A stretch of DNA of 58,233 nucleotides from Thermoplasmatota archaeon (GCA_023379385.1 JAMCUS010000010.1:1-58233), one strand, 5' to 3'; positions 44,232-52,340 are shown, numbered from the stretch's first letter. Translations and numbers: made by a program. The notes: generated by a model not told the origin, from the letters alone.

Positions 44232-44939
44232 ATGGAGACGGAACTACTATATCTAAATGATTCGTATATGAGGGAATGTGATAGCGTAGTATTAAAAACC
44301 AGTGAGGATGGCATAGTACTGAACAGGACAATATTCTACCCGGAAGGGGGTGGGCAACCCTCCGACACTGGAACCATTTTCTACAATGGAACCACCTTAG
44401 ATGTTGACATGGTACATAAACGGGATGAAATATATCATCACATAACTGAATCTATACCTATTTATAAGAATTCAGAGGTTAAGTTGGCAATAGATTGGAA
44501 AAGGAGATATATGCACATGCGATATCATACAGCATTGCATATCATAAGCGGTGTTGTGAACAACCATTATAACGTAAAAATTACAGGCAATCAAATATAT
44601 ACAGATAAAGCACGGATAGATTTTAACCTTCATGATTCAGCAGAATCCGTTATAGAAGAAATTCTGAATGATTCTAATAACATTGTAAAAAGCAATATAA
44701 AAATAAATATAAAATATATCAGAAAAGAGGAGCTTTTAGATAATATGATAAGAGTCAAAAAAGAGATATTACCAGATCTAGAAATATATAGAATGATAGA
44801 AATTGAAAATCTGGATATACAACCTGATGGAGGTACACATGTTAAAAATAGTTCTGAAGTGGGGCATATATCCATGTTGAAAAGAGAGAATAAAGGAAAA
44901 AATAATAAACGAATTTATATAACATTATCAGACAAATAA
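44232..44939 (+). CDS. alaX: AlaX, alanyl-tRNA editing protein
   Basis: AlaX hydrolyses Ser- or Gly-charged tRNA-Ala. The 235-residue protein has an N-terminal beta-barrel like that of AlaRS (IFYPEGGGQPSDTGTI), the zinc motif H99-TAL-H103 (MRYHTALHIISG) and the C-terminal PDGGTHVKNSSEVGHI. AlaRS and many AlaX proteins have Cys before GGTHV; here the position is Asp. The length fits the AlaX-M type. It is divergent from the shikimate operon. A basic Lys/Asn-rich stretch near the C-terminus (about residue 217-225) is odd but not disruptive. Confidence 0.9.
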   Translation: METELLYLNDSYMRECDSVVLKTSEDGIVLNRTIFYPEGGGQPSDTGTIFYNGTTLDVDMVHKRDEIYHHITESIPIYKNSEVKLAIDWKRRYMHMRYHTALHIISGVVNNHYNVKITGNQIYTDKARIDFNLHDSAESVIEEILNDSNNIVKSNIKINIKYIRKEELLDNMIRVKKEILPDLEIYRMIEIENLDIQPDGGTHVKNSSEVGHISMLKRENKGKNNKRIYITLSDK

Positions 44940-45270
44940 GTAAATTTTATTTGATATTTCTAAAAATTTTTGGTTTAGACCATTTTACTTTACTTTTTCC
45001 TGTATAAAATTGCACGCATGTAAAATCTAAGGTCAGCCCTTCACCGTTACATAGTTAACATCTCCATCCTTATAAACCTCTCCTATGGACCTATGCCGAT
45101 TATATACCGTTAGGAGAATAAATTTTTAGATTGTTTCTTGTTGAAAATTGTTGATCCCTGAAAAATTTTTTGATATACTAGACGTATTGATATCTATCTG
45201 TTAGGTAAGTTTCGTATTACGAAAAATAACAAATGAGATGTTATTTCAATAGTCTCAGTAAATTATAACT
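44940..45270. other. Gap between alaX and the transposase, with an inverted 23-bp repeat copy
   Basis: No gene was found. At 45091-45113 the minus strand reads CTAACGGTATATAATCGGCATAG in two halves (CTAACGGTATA, TAATCGGCATAG). The same element lies on the plus strand before the small membrane-protein genes at 47352 and 48051. The rest is AT-rich. GTTATT and AATAAC strings near 45223-45246 may mark the end of the transposon but no clean inverted end was found. Confidence 0.5.
45091..45113 (-). repeat. 23-bp repeated element, copy A (inverted)
   Basis: Minus-strand copy of an element also found at 47352-47374 and 48051-48073. It differs from copy B at one base and copy C at one base. It has no gene behind it. 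Together with copy B it brackets the two-ORF transposase in inverted orientation. Confidence 0.7.
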
Positions 45271-46929
45271 TCACTGCCCAATTCTTATAGATGAATAAAA
45301 CGCATTCATCTGTTCTTCTGTATATGGTGTGCCTGGTAGGGAATCTGATAATATCTTTTCTATGCCTATATCCACCAGTTTTATCATCTTGCTTTTATTC
45401 ATGCATGTTTTCTTCAGCTTTTTTCTGTATAGTGCATAGGTCGCAGCAACATCTTCCTGTCCGAATACTGTTTTGATGTATAGTGGATTTGACATGTTCT
45501 GGAACAGTGCCAAACTTTCTCCGCTCTGTGATAGAACAGTTCCTGTTGCCTTGTTACCGCATCTCTTCCTCACATTTTTCCTCACTTTCCTGAAGAATCT
45601 CTCTATGGAGTTGTTTGTCCTCGGTATCGTGTGCTCTGCATTATTAGCAAAGAGTAGAGATTCTCTCTCCTTGAATCTCTTTATTATGTGCTTGATTGCC
45701 TTTCTTTCATAATTTGTTATATCCTGCTTGAGATATATTTTCATCTGCCCGACTAAAATGTTGCAACTCTCATGTATGGTAGAATCGTCTGGGAGATCAT
45801 CAGACAGGCTTCCATGATCTGGAATCTTGAATGCTTTTCTGAAACTCTGAAATATCCTGTTCATACTTGAAAGTTGCTCTGCCATCTCCACTATCTGTTT
45901 ATTGTCAAGGATGCGATCTATCTGCATTCTCACGATTGATGCTACCTCTTTTGCTTTCACACATGTAAGCTTTGTCTCCAGATCTGTTAGTTTTTTCATT
46001 GATTCTCTGCATGAATTGTAAAAATTAAGATGTCTCAGGGAGAACGGAAATCCATATCCGCTGCTTCCTGTGCTTTCAAAAATCTTTTCCACTATCCTTC
46101 TTATTGCCATAAGCTCCATACTCTCCCTGTTACTGCAGAATCCACTCTCAATCTCGCAAAGTGTTTTCTGATCGTATTGCAATATGTTCCTCAACAGTCT
46201 CTTGAGTGGAGATTTTATCATCACTCTATTAATCGCCTTGCCAAGATTTATGTGCAGATTTTTCATAAGATCTGCACCGAGGTCTTTGAGAAAATGCGTA
46301 AGGCATATTCTTTTTGGCACTCCTGGAAATACCTCATCCAGTGCCAATAATATACCTGCTCTCATGTCGCTTATTATCCCCTCTGCCATACCAAATCTTT
46401 TCCTTATTTCATAGAGTAAATTCTTCATTTCTTCATAGGACTCTGCGTAGCATTTCTTAACGTAGAGAACGGACTCAGATTTTGTATCAATGATTGCAAC
46501 AATCATGGAATATTCAGAATCAACAGTGCCGTCTATCTGGAGAATGTAATTTTCCATTGCACTGCTTATTTTCTCTGTATTCTCCTCATGGATCATTCCA
46601 AAAATTTTCAATGCCATGTTGCTCAATTTTCTGACATGGCTTTCTGATATGCCTATGCCCATAGCTCCAGATATTTCTGAACAGCTTCTCCCTTCTATGA
46701 ATCTTTTCATTGCAGATTCAAGCATCACATCATTAGCATATTTGTAGTATGGACCTATGAGCGATGAGAGAGCCTCAGATCTGTACAATTTCGATGGATG
46801 CAATTTGCAATACATTATGTGCTCCACTGCTGTGAACTCGCCGTAAGTCAGAGATTTTACGGTTCTGGATACTGTCTTGTATGCCTTCAGATCGGATCCG
46901 CATACAGGACATTTCTTCTCCGTGGTCTT
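45271..46929 (-). CDS. Large transposase ORF (OrfB) with its zinc-ribbon lead-in out of reach of a normal start
   Basis: From a GTG at 46827 the frame codes for 518 residues of a DDE-type transposase: LQIDGTVDSEYSMIVAIID (first Asp, about 93), GIISDMRAGILLALDE (second Asp, about 155) and TNNSIERFFRKVRKNVRKR (Glu, about 415). The same frame is open upstream to a TAA at 46930-46932 and encodes a zinc ribbon CPVCGSDLKAYKT that joins KLHPSKLYRSE well, but it has no ATG, GTG or TTG there. The neighbouring OrfA is in another frame and stops 12 bases earlier. Either a frameshift broke a single gene, or the two ORFs are joined by recoding. The family is not certain (ISNCY-like). Confidence 0.7.
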   Translation of the reverse strand, partial: KTTEKKCPVCGSDLKAYKTVSRTVKSLTYGEFTAVEHIMYCKLHPSKLYRSEALSSLIGPYYKYANDVMLESAMKRFIEGRSCSEISGAMGIGISESHVRKLSNMALKIFGMIHEENTEKISSAMENYILQIDGTVDSEYSMIVAIIDTKSESVLYVKKCYAESYEEMKNLLYEIRKRFGMAEGIISDMRAGILLALDEVFPGVPKRICLTHFLKDLGADLMKNLHINLGKAINRVMIKSPLKRLLRNILQYDQKTLCEIESGFCSNRESMELMAIRRIVEKIFESTGSSGYGFPFSLRHLNFYNSCRESMKKLTDLETKLTCVKAKEVASIVRMQIDRILDNKQIVEMAEQLSSMNRIFQSFRKAFKIPDHGSLSDDLPDDSTIHESCNILVGQMKIYLKQDITNYERKAIKHIIKRFKERESLLFANNAEHTIPRTNNSIERFFRKVRKNVRKRCGNKATGTVLSQSGESLALFQNMSNPLYIKTVFGQEDVAATYALYRKKLKKTCMNKSKMIKLVDIGIEKILSDSLPGTPYTEEQMNAFYSSIRIGQ

Positions 46930-46940
46930 TTAGGGTACTC

Positions 46941-47255
46941 TCATTTTATCCTCATAAAGGTCTTCTTCAATTTTCGATCATTTTCAAGAATAATCTTTGT
47001 TATTGGTGTTATGTTAGAATCAATCCCTATCTTCTTCAGTATGTTATGTATGTCAGAATCGCATATTTCTATATCCATGAGTCTATGCACATACTGCATC
47101 ATCTCTCCATAAGATATCTCGTTCTTGGAACTGGGATCTTTCCCCAGGTATCCAACGTACTTTGATTTTACCTTGCCATTGACTCTCTTCACATCATACA
47201 ATTTGTAATATGCCTTGCCATTTTTTCTTTTTTCTTTCCTTACAACTACCGTCAT
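46941..47255 (-). CDS. Transposase N-terminal ORF (OrfA)
   Basis: The 104-residue basic protein reads VVVRKEKRKNGKAYYKLYDVKR, split as VVVRKEKRKNGKAYYK and LYDVKRVNGKVKSKYVGYLGK, the pattern found at the N-terminus of several archaeal transposases. It ends KKTFMRIK-stop, 12 bases before the frame of the main transposase opens. A 14-bp palindrome lies 15 bases before its ATG. It may be the true 5' part of one broken gene. Confidence 0.65.
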   Translation of the reverse strand: MTVVVRKEKRKNGKAYYKLYDVKRVNGKVKSKYVGYLGKDPSSKNEISYGEMMQYVHRLMDIEICDSDIHNILKKIGIDSNITPITKIILENDRKLKKTFMRIK

Positions 47256-47269
47256 AAAGCATCACATAA

Positions 47270-47283
47270 TACCCATATGGGTA
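47270..47283. promoter_or_regulatory. 14-bp perfect palindrome before the transposase
   Basis: TACCCATATGGGTA reads the same on both strands. It sits 15 bases upstream of the OrfA start codon, where an operator would overlap the transcription start. It could also be near the element end. Confidence 0.5.
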
Positions 47284-47351
47284 ATACAAATATAAACTTT
47301 TCGGTGCCTTTTGATGTCAATGGGAAAATAATACAAAAATTTATTATTCAT

Positions 47352-47374
47352 CTAACTGTATATAATCGGCATAG
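47352..47374 (+). repeat. 23-bp repeated element, copy B
   Basis: Begins CTAACTGTATATAATC and ends CGGCATAG. It lies about 45-67 bases before the ATG of the first small membrane-protein gene, upstream of its TATA box (GTTATATATATTGAG, about 47388-47402). Copies A and C are at 45091 and 48051. Confidence 0.7.
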
Positions 47375-47418
47375 ATAGCATAGTAGGTTATATATATTGA
47401 GAACACAATGTTATATTC

Positions 47419-47748
47419 ATGGCTAGGGTAGTGCCAACATATATAAAGTTATCTTTTCTTGTGCTTATTATAGGGGTTGTGGTTATTATAAGCGCATTTT
47501 TAATAGGCAGTTCATTTTTGGCTATTGTATCAGCTCTGGTTGTGATTGTTGTTATCTCTTTTTTACTTTTATTATATTTTCATAATAAAAAGCCCGAAGG
47601 GAATGATGGGGTTCAGGATGATGGTAGTGTGCCTATAGTTGATGATGAAGTTATAAAAGAACCGCATTACGTGAAGTCTCCGGATGAACCTGAACAGCAA
47701 CCGGTAACGCGACTGGTAGCATGGGGGCAGAAATGGTGGAAACCGTAA
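47419..47748 (+). CDS. Small two-helix membrane protein, copy 1
   Basis: The 109-residue protein has a short N-terminus (MARVVPTYIK), then a membrane hairpin formed by two hydrophobic stretches (about 11-29 and 33-53) joined by a Gly-Ser turn, then a 55-residue soluble acidic tail with DGSVPIVDDEVIKEPHYVK. I know no family for it. The promoter is clear: TATA-like TTATATATATTGAG about 18-30 bases before the ATG, so the transcript is probably leaderless. A near-identical copy lies at 48114 and a truncated third at 53045. Lineage-specific repeats next to transposons suggest a recently expanded, possibly mobile or toxin-like, gene. No function can be given. Confidence 0.72.
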   Translation: MARVVPTYIKLSFLVLIIGVVVIISAFLIGSSFLAIVSALVVIVVISFLLLLYFHNKKPEGNDGVQDDGSVPIVDDEVIKEPHYVKSPDEPEQQPVTRLVAWGQKWWKP

Positions 47749-47750
47749 CT

Positions 47751-47764
47751 CCTAAAATTTTAGG
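47751..47764. terminator. Palindrome after small membrane protein copy 1
   Basis: CCTAAAATTTTAGG is a perfect 14-bp palindrome three bases after the stop codon, followed by AT-rich sequence with T-runs at about 47795-47805. It may end the transcript. Copy 2 lacks it. Confidence 0.4.
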
Positions 47765-48050
47765 ATTTAATTAAGTAAAATTGTTAATTATTTTATTATT
47801 TTTTTCATCACCTTTATTCATTTCACTTTATATTAAATAATCCCAGCTTTTTACACTCCTTTAACCGGTATGACTCTCCTTTTACTCAAGTTTAATATAT
47901 TAAATCAAGCAGTAACAATATAATTAACGCAAAACTCTAGTTATAGAGTACAAAGATAGAGATGTGAATTTATATGGTGAACGTCTTGTAGAAGTTTTGT
48001 CAGCACTTGATAGGCATTGAAAATAATTGACTGTGAATTGCATTGATCGT
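47765..48050. other. Spacer between the two small membrane-protein genes
   Basis: No gene was found. The AT-rich stretch has a small hairpin ACTCTA-GTTA-TAGAGT (47934-47949). It is not repeated after copy 2, so the duplicated unit is the promoter plus gene only. Confidence 0.4.
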
Positions 48051-48073
48051 CTAACGGTATATAATCAGCATAG
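48051..48073 (+). repeat. 23-bp repeated element, copy C
   Basis: Begins CTAACGGTATATAATC and ends AGCATAG. It lies upstream of the TATA box of small membrane-protein copy 2, at nearly the same distance as copy B from copy 1. Confidence 0.7.
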
Positions 48074-48113
48074 CATAGTAGGTTATATATATTGAGAACA
48101 CAATGTTATATTC

Positions 48114-48440
48114 ATGGCTAGGGTAGTACCAACATATATAAAGTTATCTTTTCTTGTGCTTATTATAGGAGTCCAAATGCTAATTGTGGTTATTATAAGC
48201 GCATTTTTAATAGGCAGTTCATTTTTGGTTTTGGCTATTGTATCAGCTCTGGTTGTGATTGTTGTTATCTCTTATTTACTTTTATTATCTTTTCATAATA
48301 AAACCCCTAAAAGGAATGATGGAGTTCAGGATGATGGTAGTGTGCCTATAGTTGATGATGAAGTTGTAAAAGAGCCGCATTACGTAAAGCCTCCGAAGGA
48401 TCCTGAACAGCTACCGATAACATGGGGGAAATGGAGATAG
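48114..48440 (+). CDS. Small two-helix membrane protein, copy 2
   Basis: The 108-residue paralogue of the gene at 47419. It is nearly identical except for two small in-frame insertions (QMLI between the helices' start, and VL in FLVLAIVSA), several changes in the tail and a shorter end (ITWGKWR). It shares the promoter: TAGGTTATATATATTGAGAA in front, then the same leader up to the ATG. Indels in multiples of three show that the reading frame has been under selection. Sequence after the stop (TGTTAACGGGTAATAGTAGC) recurs after copy 3. Confidence 0.72.
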   Translation: MARVVPTYIKLSFLVLIIGVQMLIVVIISAFLIGSSFLVLAIVSALVVIVVISYLLLLSFHNKTPKRNDGVQDDGSVPIVDDEVVKEPHYVKPPKDPEQLPITWGKWR

Positions 48441-48544
48441 TTCATTAGCATTTGGGGATCTGGATTGTGTAAAATTTTGTTTATAGATTTAATGTTAACG
48501 GGTAATAGTAGCAGTCAGGATCATATTATGTGACATCCTTTCCT

Positions 48545-48888
48545 CAGCTAAAGCGTCGGAGCTTCCTGCTTCATCGCTCCGACTTGCATATCTTTACGAT
48601 ATGCAGGGGTCAGAGACTCCACAAGTTTTTTATTCTGTATTTCAAGTTTTTGAGAGTTCCACACATCACATATGAATGTTATATGAGATCTAACCTATAT
48701 CTATGAAGTCTCACGGATAAGTCCTTTTTTATTACTACGCCACAGGAGGAGCATATTTGACTTGTACCCATTGGATTTACAAACTCAATGTATTTACCAG
48801 CATTTTCGGCTTTGTAAATACAGTTGTTTACGAGTTTACTCCAGAACACATCGGATATGCTCTTCGCAAGATTATGGTTCTGTACCAT
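48545..48888 (-). pseudogene. TnpB (IS200/IS605) C-terminal relic, second copy
   Basis: The frame from 48888 reads MVQNHNLAKSISDVFWSKLV, AENAGKYIEFVNPMGTSQ and CSSCGVVIKKDLSVRLHR, the first half of the TnpB zinc ribbon. After a stop the tail continues in another frame as DVWNSQKLE and YRKDMQVGAMKQEAPTL, the usual TnpB end. The second CXXC and RuvC-III Asp are lost. It is clearly dead. It is better preserved than the 24.5 kb relic and shares its first 14 residues and tail. Confidence 0.82.
48555..48583 (-). ncRNA. Hairpin at TnpB 3' end, possible guide-RNA (omega RNA) scaffold relic
   Basis: GTCGGAGC (48555-48562) and GCTCCGAC (48576-48583) are a perfect 8-bp inverted repeat with 13 bases between. 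In intact IS605 elements the 3' end of tnpB and the right end fold into such hairpins and form the guide RNA of TnpB. Here it can only be a relic, since the nuclease is dead. Confidence 0.4.
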
Positions 48889-49130
48889 ATTCTTTACTTT
48901 TAATTCTTCTAATACTATTACATTGGCTATACTTTATGCAGGTTATCCTTTCTTTCATTTGCTGATCTCCTCTGCCTCTTAGCCATGCGTTGTGGTTCAG
49001 ACCATCTGAGATTATTACCTTTACATCTCCAATGTCCTTCATTTCTCCTTCAATCTCCCATATGGAATAGACCCTGCCGGATAGCCTGACTGTTTCAGAA
49101 TCATGGTAACTCAGTTCAATAAGATCAAGA
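48872..49130 (-). pseudogene. Unidentified ORF relic
   Basis: The minus strand is open for about 85 codons with no clear start: LDLIELSYHDSETVRLSGRV, then YSIWEIEGEMKDIGDVKVII, SDGLNHNAWLRGRG and a basic end. The composition looks coding. I do not recognise the family; it may be part of a lost transposase or phage gene. It joins the TnpB relic at its 3' end, and its 5' end runs under the upstream region of the ATPase gene. Confidence 0.35.
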
Positions 49131-49231
49131 GTGGTCTATCTCCTTTCAATAGGCATTTTCTTTATATCAATTCTATTAGTAATATTGTTGGAGTAGAAAT
49201 ATATTTAAATAATGTTACTATTAAGATAGAT

Positions 49232-50461
49232 ATGGTATCTAAAAGTTTAATAGAAGACTTCTTCTTTCGCAGTTTTGAGTTTAGAGGAATAAAGAGAGAT
49301 TTAAAAATAGGTGAAAGCGAAAAGATCATATCCATTGTTGGACCTAGGAGGGCTGGAAAGACATGGTTCTTTTACTCAATTCTTCCAAATTACAAGGATC
49401 CGATGTATGTTAATTTTGAAGATATAGCCTTTAGAAATATGCAAGCAGAGGAATTTTTTGAAGTTATAAAAATATTCATAGAATTAAAATATGTGCCTAA
49501 GACTCTCTTTTTAGATGAGGTTCAGGTTGTTCAGAATTGGGAAACATTGATTAGGTCTTTATACGACAGAGGATATAAGATTTTTGTAACTGGTTCATCT
49601 TCAAAACTTTTGAGTAGAGAAATAGCAACCTCACTCCGTGGGAGGACATTTACATATCACCTTCTCCCCTTCTCTTTCCGAGAATTTTTGATATCTAAGA
49701 ATGAAAACATAGAGGTTCATACCTACGAGCAACAGGGTAGAATATTAAAATTGTTAAAAGAGTATATGGATTATGGAAGCTATCCAGAAGTTGTTTTTTC
49801 AGAAAATAAAGATAGAATACTTCGAGAATATTATATTGAAATATTTTACAAGGACTTTTTGGAAAGACATAGAATTAAAAGCATAGATTTTGGAAAATTT
49901 CTATTTGAGTTTGCATTTCAAAATTTTTCTGAAGAAATGAGTTTGAGAAAAATTAAGAAATTTTTTGGAAGGAATATCTCTGATAGCACACTTTATGATT
50001 ATGCAAACAAGCTTATGGATACCCTTTCTGTATTTTTCTTAGATAAATATTCACCAAGTGTGTATAAACGTAATTCATGGCCAAAGAAAATATATGTTTG
50101 CGATACAGGAATATCTAAGATTTTGGAACATTCTATAAATATAGGTCGCAAGATGGAAAATGTTGTGTATTTAGCACTCTTAAGAGGTGTTAATAATAAT
50201 CCTCTACGATCAATTTATTTTTACAAATCTAAAGTGGGAGATGAAGTGGATTTTCTCGTTAAGGAAGGATCAAATATAGATTGTATTCAGGTAACTTATG
50301 CTTCAGGTAAAGATGAGGTAGATCAAAGAGAGTTACATGCACTTGGCAAAGTAGATGATGAATTGAAATGCAATAAGAAAACAGTAATCACATGGGACTA
50401 TGAAGAAGATGGAAATGTAAATTTCATTCCACTCTGGAAGTGGTTGCTAAGGATATGTTAA
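49232..50461 (+). CDS. AAA ATPase of the DUF4143 family
   Basis: From the ATG at 49232 (409 residues) the protein has Walker A IVGPRRAGKTWFFY (about residue 35), Walker B KTLFLDEVQVVQNW (about 88), the sensor ITGSSS-like FVTGSSSKLLSREIATSLRGR, and a C-terminal DUF4143 region with a PD-(D/E)XK-like nuclease fold (VGDEVDFLVKEG, then CIQVTYAS). I prefer this start to 49103 because a TATA-like TATTTAAATAA sits about 25-30 bases upstream and the first 43 codons of the longer frame overlap an unrelated relic. Such ATPases are abundant, often strain-specific, in archaeal genomes; the role is unknown. It neighbours an AbiE pair. Confidence 0.85.
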   Translation: MVSKSLIEDFFFRSFEFRGIKRDLKIGESEKIISIVGPRRAGKTWFFYSILPNYKDPMYVNFEDIAFRNMQAEEFFEVIKIFIELKYVPKTLFLDEVQVVQNWETLIRSLYDRGYKIFVTGSSSKLLSREIATSLRGRTFTYHLLPFSFREFLISKNENIEVHTYEQQGRILKLLKEYMDYGSYPEVVFSENKDRILREYYIEIFYKDFLERHRIKSIDFGKFLFEFAFQNFSEEMSLRKIKKFFGRNISDSTLYDYANKLMDTLSVFFLDKYSPSVYKRNSWPKKIYVCDTGISKILEHSINIGRKMENVVYLALLRGVNNNPLRSIYFYKSKVGDEVDFLVKEGSNIDCIQVTYASGKDEVDQRELHALGKVDDELKCNKKTVITWDYEEDGNVNFIPLWKWLLRIC

Positions 50462-50704
50462 GATCACACCTTTTAATCCCCTTAGCAAAGTTGGGTATTG
50501 CTGCATTGTTGATTTAGGATCTTATTGCAATTTTATGACATTTTTATTCAAATTTTCTGATTTTTAAATCTTGCCAAAAAGGATGTTTGTGAACCCTGAA
50601 TACATTGGTTCAAACAGTCTTTTTCTATTTTTCTATGCCAATTATATATGGTTTGTAAATGCAGTTTTTGATAAATATTCAGATGGCGTTTACACCTTGT
50701 ACAC
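50462..50704. other. Gap between the ATPase and AbiEii genes
   Basis: No gene was recognised in these 243 bases. One plus-strand frame crosses into abiEii from 50571 but has no family signal. Confidence 0.4.
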
Positions 50705-51484
50705 TTATATCAAACCTGCATCCCCAAAACGCTTCATTGTGTACTCCTTTGCAACACCGAATTGGATGAACTTATCTTCAGGCAGTAGCCTGCGCAACTC
50801 CTTATTCCAGATGTCATCAATGCCTTTTATGCGTTCAGATAACCTATTATGGGTAAAGGTATGACCATACTCCATCATTTTTCTATCAATCATGCTCACT
50901 TCCACTGCCGTACCGTTTTGCAACAGATAATATATGTCATAAAGGTCTCTGGCCTTCATGTTGTGCCTAAATAGAAGCGCAACTACCTTTTCTGCCAGTA
51001 TCTCTTTTCTACCCATTACTACAGCAACATACGGTTTTAAATCAGGATACACAGGATTCCTTCGGAAAACATCAGTACGGCCTATTACGGACGCATTTCT
51101 GTCAACTTCTATCTTCAGGTGCTGGTATCTGTTGAGAGTCTCAAATAACGGGCCCCTGATACTGAGTTCGTATACCAGCATATCTTTATTGTTTTTTTCC
51201 CTCATGATCTTCAGCGGATATTCCCCCGAGAGCTTATCTACAACCGATGCCAGTTCTGAATGCACATTATTCTTACCATCATGATCTGATGCGATAGAGA
51301 AGTCCAGGTCATCTGAAAATCTAACAGAACCATAAAATTTGGATATCGCCGTGCCCCCTTTGAAGACCAGATTAGCAGACGAGGTGTAGATCTCACCCAG
51401 GAATAATTCTTCCATGTAATCTTTCTCTTTTTGGTACGGTTGTTCATATGCACCTGTTTTTAGAAGTGTCTCTTTGTCAATCAT
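50705..51484 (-). CDS. abiEii: AbiEii-type nucleotidyltransferase toxin
   Basis: AbiEii proteins are the toxic half of type IV toxin-antitoxin systems first found as phage-abortive-infection genes; they transfer nucleotides to RNA (tRNA in some cases). The 259-residue protein has LVFKGGTAISKFYGSVRFSDDLDFSI (KGGTA and DLD signatures, about residues 40-63, read in pieces) and a DXD-like pair for metal, then REILAEKVVALLFRHNMKARDLYDIY (Lys and Asp motifs). The ATG at 51484 has AAAGGCGTG upstream. It lies one base after the AbiEi stop, in the usual antitoxin-toxin order. Confidence 0.9.
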   Translation of the reverse strand: MIDKETLLKTGAYEQPYQKEKDYMEELFLGEIYTSSANLVFKGGTAISKFYGSVRFSDDLDFSIASDHDGKNNVHSELASVVDKLSGEYPLKIMREKNNKDMLVYELSIRGPLFETLNRYQHLKIEVDRNASVIGRTDVFRRNPVYPDLKPYVAVVMGRKEILAEKVVALLFRHNMKARDLYDIYYLLQNGTAVEVSMIDRKMMEYGHTFTHNRLSERIKGIDDIWNKELRRLLPEDKFIQFGVAKEYTMKRFGDAGLI

Positions 51485-51485
51485 A

Positions 51486-52139
51486 TTATTCACGCCTTTC
51501 AGGTATCTTATATCGAAACGATCTCGCTAATCTTCTGGCATGGGTTTGATAGCCATGCTCCTCTAACAATTTAGTGATTCCAAGTATTACAGATCTCTTT
51601 TTGCTTTTTTGTGCATAAAGCACTATTTTATCGATATCAATCCTAGGAGGATTATCAAGTACGGTCTCATCAAGATCGTTGACGTCATTAAAATAATATA
51701 TGTCAACTATCGCCTTCTCAGGGTCCGCAATAAATATGTTGCCATCGGACTCTTTATGGTATCCAAATAACATTTCCATTTTTACTTTCTTGAAAACTAT
51801 ATCAAATCCTGAAACGTTTTTGAGCATTCTGCGCCTCTTCGTGGAAAGAACATAGATTACTCTGGGTATCTGGGTTGTCAGACCATAATAGACAAGTGCA
51901 GACACCATGCTCACATATGACGGACTTAATATATGGGAGGCAATCTCATACTCATTATACCTTGCTTTTACATAGTACAAACCTCTTTCCACACGTCCAA
52001 TGAACCCCTTTTTTACACCTCTGTGCAAGAAAAGTACTGTATACGCCCTGTCATGGTGCAAAATTTTCATAGCATCATTCAGCGTAAAGACTGGCATGTG
52101 CATTTCTATCAAGAACTCTATAAATCCTTTCATCTGCAT
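51486..52139 (-). CDS. abiEi: AbiEi-type antitoxin / transcriptional regulator
   Basis: The 217-residue protein has an N-terminal winged helix (PVFTLNDAMKILHHDRAYTV, then RGVKKGFIGRVERGLYYVK), followed by ASHILSPSYVSMVSALVYYGL and ADPEKAIVDIYYF, the AbiEi pattern. AbiEi represses its own operon and neutralises AbiEii indirectly. It lies directly upstream of the toxin gene, separated by one base. The TA pair sits in a transposon-rich island, fitting lateral gain. A role in phage defence is possible but unproven here. Confidence 0.88.
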   Translation of the reverse strand: MQMKGFIEFLIEMHMPVFTLNDAMKILHHDRAYTVLFLHRGVKKGFIGRVERGLYYVKARYNEYEIASHILSPSYVSMVSALVYYGLTTQIPRVIYVLSTKRRRMLKNVSGFDIVFKKVKMEMLFGYHKESDGNIFIADPEKAIVDIYYFNDVNDLDETVLDNPPRIDIDKIVLYAQKSKKRSVILGITKLLEEHGYQTHARRLARSFRYKIPERRE

Positions 52140-52340
52140 AGCTTAATTATAGCAGTAAAGGTATTTATAAATTGTGTTCTATTAATTATCAAATGATAAT
52201 TTATGTGACACTTATATAAAATTAAATAATATAGCTGGCTGGAGATGATACCGTGTCTGGATTTTATTGCCTGACCGGTTCTACAGGTTGTAAGAGAACG
52301 GGATAATTCAACAAAATCTTCAAAAATTCACACTCAAAAA

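Noticed and set aside
49103-49231. Longer ATPase start at 49103
   Set aside because: The added residues do not resemble the family N-terminus, and a TATA box lies just before 49232.
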